64,000 nt of DNA, taken from positions 22,288 through 86,287 of the forward strand of contig JBGUXP010000005.1 of NCBI GenBank assembly GCA_045222295.1. The letters are read 5' to 3'. Positions 24,658-32,810 of this stretch are shown here, piece by piece (positions within the stretch are counted from its first letter, which is position 1; every line of letters begins with the position of its first letter). Origin of the DNA: Colimorpha sp045222295. GTDB taxonomy: Bacteria > Bacteroidota > Bacteroidia > Bacteroidales > P3. A model generated the notes under the pieces. It worked only from the letters and a program-made list of their open reading frames with translations. It was not told the DNA's origin and made no database searches. The translations under genes were made by a program, and so were the position numbers.

Positions 24658-27444
24658 ATGAGACGAACATTCATTCTATTCAACATGATTTTGGCCTTAG
24701 TGTTGATTGCTGCACCGAAGAGCACCATCGCCCAACAAGGGACAATGAACAACATCGTGATATTCATCCGTTTCAGCGATGATACCAGCGAGATAGGCAC
24801 CCCGTTCAGCACCATCGACAATATGCTCAACGACTCGTCGGCCACATCCACCTCGATGTACAGCTATTTCAAGCAGGTGTCGTACAACAAGCTTCATGTG
24901 GTCACCCATTACTTTCCCAACCCTGAAGGCGACTCTGTAATTTCATATCAGGACATCTATCCCCACAGCTATTATGTGCCATATAATTCCACCATTGCCC
25001 CTAACGGCTACATGACCGACATTGAACGTGGGAGTAGGGAGTTTGGTCTTCTGGAAAGAGCGGTGAACTGGGTGAACACCAATTCGCCGGTGCCTGGTAC
25101 ACTCGAGCTCGATAAAGACAACGACGGCAATGTCGACAACATTGTTTTTATTGTTAAGGGAGGAGTTCTACGCGATTTTAGCGGTTATGACGATTTCTTC
25201 TGGCCGCACAAGCGTTCCATCAATGACCGGATGGTGTACATGGGGGGCAAGCGCGTATATAACTACAATGTGATGTTTGAAGGCAGTAACACGTATTTCA
25301 ACACCAAAGTGTTTTGTCATGAGTTTTTCCACACCCTTGGTGCCCCCGACCTTGAGAACGCCTCCAACAACTCCACCGTCCCATACGTGGCTTGGTGGGA
25401 CCTTATGGGTAACGGCTCCGGACATATGAGCGCCTATATGAAATGGAAGTATGGCCATTGGATAGATTCCATCCCCACCATCACCCAAGCGGGCACCTAT
25501 ACGCTACACTCGCTTGGAGACGATTCCTGCTACAACAACTGCTACAAAATCGCCTCTCAGGATCCTCATCAGTGGTATATGCTTGAATACCGCGATAGTA
25601 GCGAACGATTTGAAACCGACCTTCACGGCAAAGGCCTGCTCATCTATCGCATCGACGACCGATACACCGGCAATACCAGAAGAGGCGTGGAAGTCTACCT
25701 CTTCCGTCCCAATGCCTCGGATGCCAACACTCGAGGAAACGTGATGGAGGCATGGTTTAGCGGCAACACCCCGAGGTCATCGTTCACGCCCCAAACCAAC
25801 CCCCATCCTTGGCTTGCAGGCGGCATCCCCGACACCTCCTTTTCGATAGTCGACATATCGGTCCCCGACAGCACTATCAGCTTCACCTATTTGCCCGTCT
25901 GCATCACACCACATGGCCTTATGGTCAGCGGCATCACCGACACTTCCGCCCTGCTGTCGTGGAGCGCGCCTAGTGATAGCGTCCTCCTGCAATGGCACGC
26001 CACAGGTTCTTCGGATCTTAACTCTGTGGTGCTGGGTGGCCAAAGCTTCCTGTTGGACACCCTCATCCCTTCTACAGAATATGAATGGCGTGTTAAGAGC
26101 ATCTGCAGCATCGGCGACAGCAGCTGGTTCACACCATGGGACACATTCTTCACCACCCAATGTCTACTGCAGGAATCCACTATTGGTCCTGGCAGAACCT
26201 CCTCCAACTCTTTCCCGTTCAACACATGGTACAAATACTCCTACACGCAAATGCTTTACACCGCAGCGGAAATCGGCGAAGCCATGCAAATCACAACCTT
26301 GGCGTTCAATTACTACTACGGAAATCCTCTTGTGAACAAGGACAGTTGCGTCATTTACTTGGGCACCACGACCGATACTGCCTTCATCGACCATATGGAT
26401 TCTTTCAAGCCCTTCAACCTGCTGCACAAAGTGTACGAAGGACCTATAGATTGCGTCTATGGCTGGAACAATATCGAACTTGACCGCCCCTTCTACTATA
26501 ATGGCACCGAAACTCTGATTGTGGCCATCGACGACAATAGCGGAACGGAAAACTTTTACTACTTCCAGTTTAAATGTAGCAATACGCCTGGACGATACAC
26601 CTCGGTTACTTGTTTCGACGACAATATCAACTTCGACCCTGCTGGGAACTTTTTCCCTTACAGGCAGGCTTTCCAAACTCGTGCTGATATCCGTTTCATC
26701 GGCTGTTCTATGTCGGAAATGCCTCGCTTCGATGTCACTGTATCGTCGAGCGACAGCCTTCAGGGCAGCGTAACCGGTGGCGGTACATACGATGTATATA
26801 CTAATGCTACCGTCACGGCCATCCCGGAACCGAACTACCATTTCGTTTATTGGCTGTCAGGAGGCGATACCATTGCCGACAACCCCTACACTTTCACCGT
26901 AGCGTCCGACACTGCCTTCACTGCCCATTTCACGCATGATACACTGCCGATACATGACACCGTGTGGCGTAATGTCAATATTTCCTCCAACGTAGCAGGG
27001 GCCTGCGAGACCTACGGCAGCGGGCAATACATGGACGGCGATACGGTGGAGATTGGTTACTCTCTACTTGACACCGCCACAGTTGGTGGCCACTGGCAGT
27101 TTCTTGGTTGGAACGACGGCCCTATGGAAATCCCACGTTCAATTGTTGTCACCTCCGACACATCCATCGTAGCTATCTTTGAATGGGTAGCCGACAGCAC
27201 CCAGAGTATCGGAGACATCCTTTCGTCCGACATCAAAATATATTCCCTCAATGGTCACATCGTGGTTAAAGGTGCCGACGGAGAGACGGTGCATATTTTC
27301 GACATGATGGGTCGTGAGATTCGAACATTGTCGGCCGAGTCGACGGCACACCACAAACAATCAAGCAATCAAGCATTGCCCACCGGTGTTTATATGGTCA
27401 AAGTCGGCGACCGTCCCGCCCGCAAAGTGGCCGTAATCCGATAA
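24658..27444 (+). CDS. Secreted M6-family metalloprotease with T9SS sorting tail
   Basis: A 928-aa zinc protease of the immune-inhibitor-A type. Signal peptide about 1-25 (ends APKSTIAQQ). A DKDNDGNVDN loop (152-161) looks like the calcium site of M6 enzymes; the zinc motif HEFFHTLG is at 221-228. After the catalytic domain come a fibronectin-III-like segment (ITPHGLMVSGITDTSALLSW), a beta-sandwich, and two 'bacterial repeat' modules (VTVSSSDSLQGSVTGG; VNISSNVAGACETYG). The last 75 residues, beginning IKIYSLNGHIVVKGA and ending GVYMVKVGDRPARKVAVIR, are a type A sorting domain. It would be exported by SprA and processed on the surface. It lies 44 bp after the membrane-protein gene. Confidence 0.92.
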   Translation: MRRTFILFNMILALVLIAAPKSTIAQQGTMNNIVIFIRFSDDTSEIGTPFSTIDNMLNDSSATSTSMYSYFKQVSYNKLHVVTHYFPNPEGDSVISYQDIYPHSYYVPYNSTIAPNGYMTDIERGSREFGLLERAVNWVNTNSPVPGTLELDKDNDGNVDNIVFIVKGGVLRDFSGYDDFFWPHKRSINDRMVYMGGKRVYNYNVMFEGSNTYFNTKVFCHEFFHTLGAPDLENASNNSTVPYVAWWDLMGNGSGHMSAYMKWKYGHWIDSIPTITQAGTYTLHSLGDDSCYNNCYKIASQDPHQWYMLEYRDSSERFETDLHGKGLLIYRIDDRYTGNTRRGVEVYLFRPNASDANTRGNVMEAWFSGNTPRSSFTPQTNPHPWLAGGIPDTSFSIVDISVPDSTISFTYLPVCITPHGLMVSGITDTSALLSWSAPSDSVLLQWHATGSSDLNSVVLGGQSFLLDTLIPSTEYEWRVKSICSIGDSSWFTPWDTFFTTQCLLQESTIGPGRTSSNSFPFNTWYKYSYTQMLYTAAEIGEAMQITTLAFNYYYGNPLVNKDSCVIYLGTTTDTAFIDHMDSFKPFNLLHKVYEGPIDCVYGWNNIELDRPFYYNGTETLIVAIDDNSGTENFYYFQFKCSNTPGRYTSVTCFDDNINFDPAGNFFPYRQAFQTRADIRFIGCSMSEMPRFDVTVSSSDSLQGSVTGGGTYDVYTNATVTAIPEPNYHFVYWLSGGDTIADNPYTFTVASDTAFTAHFTHDTLPIHDTVWRNVNISSNVAGACETYGSGQYMDGDTVEIGYSLLDTATVGGHWQFLGWNDGPMEIPRSIVVTSDTSIVAIFEWVADSTQSIGDILSSDIKIYSLNGHIVVKGADGETVHIFDMMGREIRTLSAESTAHHKQSSNQALPTGVYMVKVGDRPARKVAVIR

Positions 27445-27465
27445 AAGCGCCAAAACAATAATTCC

Positions 27466-29772
27466 ATGAAACACGCCAATACCCTCATTGCCTTCTTTTT
27501 ACTGATAATAGTTTCACTGCCGTTGCAAGCACAAATCACCGGTCGCTTGTCTGATGAGAACGGACAGCCGATTGTCTTTGCCAACGTGGTGCTGAAAACC
27601 ATCGCGAACGACAGCCTTGTCAAAGGCACGACCACTGGCGAGGACGGAGCGTTCTCCCTTGCTTGCCAAGAGGGCACCTACAACCTTGTGGCATCGTATG
27701 TGGGTTATGAGCGATTGGCGGTGCGTTGCAGCGCGGGCGACGACCTCGGTACGCTGACGATGAACGCCAAGCTATTGGAAACCGTCACCGTCACCGCCAG
27801 CCGCACCACCGAAAGTGTGGACCGTTTCGTGGTGATGCCCAAGCAGGAAGAGGTGCAGGCGGCAGGGCGCACGCTGGTGCTGCTCGACATGCTGGGGTTG
27901 CCTGGCCTGAAGGTGGATGTGGCGTTGCAGAGCATCACCGTGGACGGAGGCCTGGCCATCTTGCAAATCAACGGCAAGGAGGTGCCCGTGGCGCGATTGG
28001 CCAACCTCAAGGCCGAGCAAATCAAGCGTGTGGAATACAGCAACAATCCCGGTACTCGCTACCTCGACCGTGGTGCGTCGGGCATCATAAACATCATCCT
28101 CAAGGAGCGTGAGGACGGCGGCAGTATTGTGGCGAAAGCGGAGTCTGCCTTGACCACGGGTTTTGTCAATGGCTACTTGCTGGGCAGTTACCACAAGGGC
28201 AAAAGTGAGTTCGCGCTGGAATACACCCTTGGCTACCGCAACTACGACAGCGTGCCATACGAGTTGGAGGACAGCTACATCAATCCCGCCCGCACCGTCA
28301 CCCGCAGCCAGCGCACTAACATGCCTTTCTGGTATATTCAGCACACGTTCAATGCCGAGTACACCTACCAGCACGACGACAGCACGATGTTCGTGGCTTC
28401 CGTACAGGACGACTTCTTCACCAAGACACTCGATGCCACAGGGACAATGTCCGAAACAGACAACGGCACTTCCACCAATCAGTCGATGCAACAACACAGC
28501 TATTCAAAAGACAACCTTCCCAAACTTGACCTTTTCTATACACACAAAATGCCCAACGGACAGAAAGTGGAGCTGAACGTGGTGGGCGAATACGCCACCG
28601 ACCGCTACGACAACACGCTGACCTACACTAGTGGTACCTATGCCACCTCCATCGATGGCCACGGGTACGCCCTCAGCGGCGAGGGCGTTTACAGCAAACA
28701 ATTCTCTGTAGGGGCGAATAATCATTCGCCCATTGAGCTGAGAACCGGCCTCCAGTACCAACACAACTTCGCCGAAAACGAGTACACCTTCTATGGCGTC
28801 AAAACCGCCATGACCAAAGACAATGCCTATCTCTACGCCGAGGTGCAAGGTATGCTTGGCCAGAAGGTCGGCTACTCTATCGGCACGGGAGCAAAGTTGC
28901 TCAACGTCACCGACGGCACCAGCGACCAGCACTACATAAGGAATCTCAGCACCGCACGACTGCAATGGCGAATCAGCCCCCAGTGGTCGCTCACAGCCAC
29001 ATCTCAATTCACGCCAACCTTACCGTCGCTTTCCGCCCTCTCGCCCGTATTCCAGCAGACCGACGACGTGGAGGGCCGGCAGGGCAATCCCGACCTCAAG
29101 CCCAGCGAACTGCTATCCAACCAGCTGATGTTGCGTTATGTCCACCCCAAAGGATGGTATGCCATTGCTAATGCAGGAGCAATGCACAGATTCCACCCCA
29201 TCGTTTCCACCTATGCCTACGACCCCTCTCGCAACCTCTTCGTCCTCACCTCGCAGAACGCCGACCTATGGCAATGCCTCTATGCCAACGGCATGGTAGG
29301 AGTGCAGGGGCTGTGGAAATGCCTCAACCTATCAATCAATGGGATGTATCTCCACTACAACTCCGAGGGTGCTGGTTTCTCTCACACCAAAGACAATTTC
29401 ACCGCCTCGGCCAATGCCCAGTTCTATTGGAAGAGCCTTGTGGCTGGGGCGAACTTCACGCTTCTGCCGCAATGGACACTCTACGGCGAGGATTACACGG
29501 TGAGCGAGATGACACAGAGCATCTACGTCCAGTACCGCTGGAAGAGTCTCACGGCCATGCTGATGTGGCACTGTCCCTTCAATCCCAACGGCTACCGCTA
29601 CGAGACAGAAGGCCTCAGCGCCGTGCATTCCTACAGCCACACCCACTGGACAGCCAACAACGGCAACATGGTCGTCCTCGGCCTCACCTGGCAGATGGAC
29701 TTTGGACGCCAGTTCCGCAAAGACGAGAAGACCCTCCAGAACGGCGGCTACGACAACGGCATGGTCAAATAA
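27466..29772 (+). CDS. TonB-dependent-receptor-type outer membrane protein
   Basis: A 768-aa outer-membrane receptor. Signal peptide ends VSLPLQAQ. An N-terminal carboxypeptidase-regulatory-like beta domain follows (ITGRLSDENGQPIVFANVVL), then a plug with RVEYSNNPGTRYLDRGASG and IINIILKE, then about 550 residues of barrel strands. It is the OMP_b-brl_3 type rather than a SusC, and no SusD gene lies beside it. It begins 21 bp after the M6 protease, so the pair may be made together, for instance for uptake of peptides released by the protease; that link is inference. Confidence 0.87.
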   Translation: MKHANTLIAFFLLIIVSLPLQAQITGRLSDENGQPIVFANVVLKTIANDSLVKGTTTGEDGAFSLACQEGTYNLVASYVGYERLAVRCSAGDDLGTLTMNAKLLETVTVTASRTTESVDRFVVMPKQEEVQAAGRTLVLLDMLGLPGLKVDVALQSITVDGGLAILQINGKEVPVARLANLKAEQIKRVEYSNNPGTRYLDRGASGIINIILKEREDGGSIVAKAESALTTGFVNGYLLGSYHKGKSEFALEYTLGYRNYDSVPYELEDSYINPARTVTRSQRTNMPFWYIQHTFNAEYTYQHDDSTMFVASVQDDFFTKTLDATGTMSETDNGTSTNQSMQQHSYSKDNLPKLDLFYTHKMPNGQKVELNVVGEYATDRYDNTLTYTSGTYATSIDGHGYALSGEGVYSKQFSVGANNHSPIELRTGLQYQHNFAENEYTFYGVKTAMTKDNAYLYAEVQGMLGQKVGYSIGTGAKLLNVTDGTSDQHYIRNLSTARLQWRISPQWSLTATSQFTPTLPSLSALSPVFQQTDDVEGRQGNPDLKPSELLSNQLMLRYVHPKGWYAIANAGAMHRFHPIVSTYAYDPSRNLFVLTSQNADLWQCLYANGMVGVQGLWKCLNLSINGMYLHYNSEGAGFSHTKDNFTASANAQFYWKSLVAGANFTLLPQWTLYGEDYTVSEMTQSIYVQYRWKSLTAMLMWHCPFNPNGYRYETEGLSAVHSYSHTHWTANNGNMVVLGLTWQMDFGRQFRKDEKTLQNGGYDNGMVK

Positions 29773-29780
29773 TCACACAA

Positions 29781-29885
29781 ATGAAAACCTCCACAGCACC
29801 TATGCAAGCCCTCGACTACAACCATATTGCCACCCTCTCCTACGCCCCCAAAGTCTGTATGTACCCCGACAGCAAATGCGAGTGA
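29781..29885 (+). CDS. Possible 34-aa peptide
   Basis: A short frame 8 bp after the receptor stop, reading MKTSTAPMQALDYNHI and ending YPDSKCE, with two Cys. No family is recognised. Its closeness to the upstream gene is the only support; it may be a chance frame or the tail of a lost gene. Confidence 0.2.
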   Translation: MKTSTAPMQALDYNHIATLSYAPKVCMYPDSKCE

Positions 29886-29974
29886 ATACATCTAAAGAAA
29901 CACCACATCATAAAGACCATCGTCCAGGGCATAGCAATGCAATAAACCTCGATAAATAATCCGGCTCATTTCTG

Positions 29975-30010
29975 CGACAGGCGCACCCACGCCTGTCGTT
30001 TTTCTTTTTG
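29975..30010 (+). terminator. Terminator of the island operon
   Basis: CGACAGGCG (29975-29983) and CGCCTGTCG (29990-29998), 6-nt loop, followed by a T-rich run. It ends the sigma factor-to-receptor transcript. Confidence 0.85.
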
Positions 30011-30066
30011 CATTCCGATAGTATCATTTGTTTTTCACCATTCAACTGCCAATCCAACCAGATAAT

Positions 30067-30463
30067 ATGTTACCGATTAGATACTCCATCAAATTCCACC
30101 TGTATAGCAGAGAGCGAGTTGATGGCTCCCAAACCTTAAGAATGTCCATAACCTGGGAAGGACATAGAATATTGTTTCATTTGCCAGTATCAGTATTCAA
30201 AGAGAATTGGAGTCCCTATGCGATGAGAGCATACACGGGATGTTTTCTGTTTTTGTGCGTTCACTGGGCTTCGATACTCCGATGCAGAAAAAGTGAAATG
30301 GAGTGGTATTCGAGATGACCGTATCTGTATTGTAACTCAAAAGACATGGACTCCATTGCGGATAGAATGGACTGGCCACAGTGACTTCAAAGCCATGAAA
30401 CCCTACATAGACATTGTGGACGAACTGAAGGGGCAGTGCATGGCATTGTTCAACCGCACTTAG
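30067..30463 (+). pseudogene. Tyrosine recombinase (integrase) remnant
   Basis: The first part, MLPIRYSIKFHLYSRER in frame 1, is the arm-site-binding N-terminus of Bacteroides phage-type integrases. Around 30230-30250 the coding continues in frame 2 with FTGLRYSDAEKVKW, which holds the catalytic Arg box, and TQKTWTPLRI. It then jumps directly to WTGHSDFKAMKPYIDI, the C-terminal GH...Tyr box, and stops at 30461-30463. The core-binding domain and the part carrying the Lys/HxxR boxes are missing. Thus two internal deletions and a frameshift; it cannot be active. It is the enzyme expected for the flanking attachment sites. Confidence 0.8.
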
Positions 30464-30679
30464 ATGGATATAATGAGATTTTATAACAGCAAGAAAAACA
30501 GCAAAGTAGTAAGTTTTTTTTTCGTCAGTAATTGTAACCCAAAAGTAACCCAAAAGCGTCCCAAACTGACACTTTAGACTGATTCAAGTTGAAACGCAAA
30601 ACGACAAAACAAGCTAAAAATCATGCAATTAACAGCAAATTGACAACATCAGAAACGGACTAAGAAATCGCTCAAAAAC
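30464..30679. other. Noncoding end of the island with integrase-type direct repeats
   Basis: No gene. Two perfect 11-bp direct repeats GTAACCCAAAA (30534-30544, 30545-30555) and a degenerate third (GCGTCCCAAA, 30556-30565) look like arm-type binding sites for the integrase. The rest is A-rich. Confidence 0.55.
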
Positions 30680-30696
30680 CCAGGTAGGACAACAAA
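30680..30696 (+). other. Right attachment site (attR)
   Basis: CCAGGTAGGACAACAAA, identical to the 3' end of tRNA-Gln at 22297-22313. No other part of a tRNA precedes it. Confidence 0.78.
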
Positions 30697-30727
30697 GAGC
30701 ACTGAGAAATCAGTGCTCTTTTCTTTT
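30696..30727 (+). terminator. Hairpin terminator after attR
   Basis: AGAGCACTGA (30696-30705) and TCAGTGCTCT (30710-30719), GAAA loop, T-rich run. It is probably the tRNA-Gln terminator from before the insertion. Confidence 0.8.
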
Positions 30728-30803
30728 ATAGCTTGCAGTAAATATTTTTCTCCATATCAGAATTTGTTCGTATATTTGCAATCTGAAATTAATGTACCCA
30801 TAT

Positions 30804-32798
30804 ATGAAAAAAGCATTCGTATTCCTCACACTGATAGCGGCTACAGCCACCTTTGCCGCCGCACAGCAGAAGGCCTTGCCGGGCAAATACGCAGGCAGCA
30901 ACACTATCACCCAGTTCGACTCCACAGGGGTCTACATGGAAGAGTCGGGACTCAGCCATGTGCTGACCCACAAGTGCATCGAGATGTATTCCTTCAAAGG
31001 CTGTTCCGACTACAGTACCTACAAGATTGATTATGATCCCCTGTCAGCCTACTGTGACATCGAGCGCGTGCTGGTACACCGCCAAGCCACTGGCAAGACC
31101 GACACCCTTCTCTGGCCCGGCCACGACGGCAACATCACCGTCTACGACTATGTAGCTCCGGCCAGAATGATTTACTGGGGCTCCAGCCAGAAGATGGTAC
31201 AGGTAGGCAGGCTAAACCTCGGCGACAAGTTGGAGGTTTGGACCTACAAGAAAGGCTACACCTATGCGCTACTGCAAGACGAACACCCCAGCCTTAATGG
31301 AACGTTCACTGCCCTGCCCGATAACGACGACCGCTACGTGCCGCCCATGCGGGGCCACTACTACGACATCGTCCCCTTCTGGGGCGACCAGCCTATAAAG
31401 AGCAAGGTTTATCAACTCAACATCCTTGACAGCAAGAACGTGCAATACAAGGTTTACAACGGAGAACTCACCATCAAGCGTGAGGCCGCCAACGAGGAGG
31501 GCCGCAGCCTCTACACATTCCAGAACAAGGAAGATATCATGCCCCTGAAGCGCGAACCCCGTGCCTTGGCCAACAACGATATCCAATGCAAACTGCTCCT
31601 TTCCACCAGTCCCGATTGGGAGGCCAAGAGCCGCTGGTTCTTCGGTGTCAATGAGGATTACGGTAGCTTCAAACCCACTCCCGAAGTACAAAAGAAAGTC
31701 AACGAGATTCTTCGAGGCTGCAAGACAGAGATGGATAGCATCAGCGCCCTCACCCACTGGGTGGCCGACAATATCCGCTATGCAGGCATCTCCATGGGGC
31801 CAGGCGAGGGCTTCACGCTCCACAGTGCCGAGATGAACTTCACCGACCGCTGTGGTGTCTGCAAGGACAAAGCCTCCACCCTTATCGGATTCCTCCGTGC
31901 CGCGGGCTTCAAAGCCTATGCTGCCATGACAATGGCCGGTGAGCGCATCGACCGCATCCCTGCCGACCAATTCAACCATAGTGTCTGTGCCGTACAGCTG
32001 CGCAACGGTAAGTTCGAGATGCTCGACCCCACATGGGTACCCAATGTGCGAGAGCTCTGGAGCAGCGCCGAGCAGCAACAGGGCTACCTCATCGGCACCG
32101 CCGAAGGCTGCGACCTTATGGAGACTCCCATCTCGCCTGCTGAAAACCATTATCTCCGCATCATCGGAGAGAGTACCATCGACATGGAAGGCACGCTCAC
32201 CGGAACCCTCACCATTAGCGCCGAAGGCCAAAGTGATGCCTCTGTGCGCAGTGTCTTCAGCGCACCGCAAAGCCAATGGCGCCAGAACCTCGAACTTGAG
32301 TTGCTGCGCGTAGCTCCCACTGCCGAGATTCTCGACATCCAATACAATGACCCTGACCATTATCTGGAACATCCCGTGAGCATCACCTACTACTACCGCA
32401 TCCCCCATTACGCCACGGTTGACAAAGAGGTCATTTCCTTCATCCCCCTCTCAGCCCGCAACCTCTTCAGCCGAGCCATGTCGCACTTATACTTCAACCT
32501 CACCCCTGAGACCCGCACACAACCCTTCGCCGACCGCTGCTCACGTCTAGTGGACATCCGCGAGACCGTCACCCTGCCCTATGCGCCCTCGCAGTTCCAC
32601 TATCCCATGGTGGACGGCATTGCCAACCCCGCCGCCAGCTTCGGCTGCGGATTCCAGATGGAGGGCAACAAGCTGAGCTTCGGCGAGCAGGCCGTCTTCA
32701 GCAAGCGCCTCTATGAGGCCTCCGACTGGCCCGCATTCCGCGCCAGCGCCAAGGCACAAATCCAGGTATCCCAAACTCCCGTTATCTTAACCAAATAA
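30804..32798 (+). CDS. DUF3857/transglutaminase-like secreted protein
   Basis: A 664-aa protein with signal peptide ending TFAAAQQ; the start MKKAFVFLTL is preferred over an ATG 12 bp upstream. An N-terminal DUF3857-type beta domain precedes a transglutaminase-like domain with all three catalytic residues: Cys353 in CGVCKDKA, His392 in FNHSVCAV and Asp408 in MLDPTW. A beta-rich C-terminal domain follows. Such proteins are periplasmic or surface-located and are thought to be cysteine proteases or cross-linkers; the substrate is unknown. A TATATTTG box at 30771-30778 is a likely -7 element. A related gene follows after 12 bp. Confidence 0.85.
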   Translation: MKKAFVFLTLIAATATFAAAQQKALPGKYAGSNTITQFDSTGVYMEESGLSHVLTHKCIEMYSFKGCSDYSTYKIDYDPLSAYCDIERVLVHRQATGKTDTLLWPGHDGNITVYDYVAPARMIYWGSSQKMVQVGRLNLGDKLEVWTYKKGYTYALLQDEHPSLNGTFTALPDNDDRYVPPMRGHYYDIVPFWGDQPIKSKVYQLNILDSKNVQYKVYNGELTIKREAANEEGRSLYTFQNKEDIMPLKREPRALANNDIQCKLLLSTSPDWEAKSRWFFGVNEDYGSFKPTPEVQKKVNEILRGCKTEMDSISALTHWVADNIRYAGISMGPGEGFTLHSAEMNFTDRCGVCKDKASTLIGFLRAAGFKAYAAMTMAGERIDRIPADQFNHSVCAVQLRNGKFEMLDPTWVPNVRELWSSAEQQQGYLIGTAEGCDLMETPISPAENHYLRIIGESTIDMEGTLTGTLTISAEGQSDASVRSVFSAPQSQWRQNLELELLRVAPTAEILDIQYNDPDHYLEHPVSITYYYRIPHYATVDKEVISFIPLSARNLFSRAMSHLYFNLTPETRTQPFADRCSRLVDIRETVTLPYAPSQFHYPMVDGIANPAASFGCGFQMEGNKLSFGEQAVFSKRLYEASDWPAFRASAKAQIQVSQTPVILTK

Positions 32799-32810
32799 AA
32801 CTTGTTAGAC

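Larger units (their letters stand above)
22297..30696. mobile_element. Decayed integrative island at tRNA-Gln
   Basis: An 8.4-kb segment bounded by a 17-bp direct repeat, CCAGGTAGGACAACAAA, once as the tRNA-Gln 3' end (22297-22313) and once at 30680-30696. Just inside the right end lie a tyrosine recombinase pseudogene and 11-bp direct repeats typical of integrase arm sites. Contents: antitoxin and frameshifted toxin, sigma factor operon, secreted M6 protease and an outer-membrane receptor. After the right repeat a hairpin terminator follows that looks like the original tRNA terminator. With the integrase broken, the island is probably fixed in place. Confidence 0.75.

Noticed and set aside
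27466..29772. SusC/SusD polysaccharide utilisation locus
   Set aside because: No SusD-type gene and no glycoside hydrolases are nearby; the receptor is of another type.
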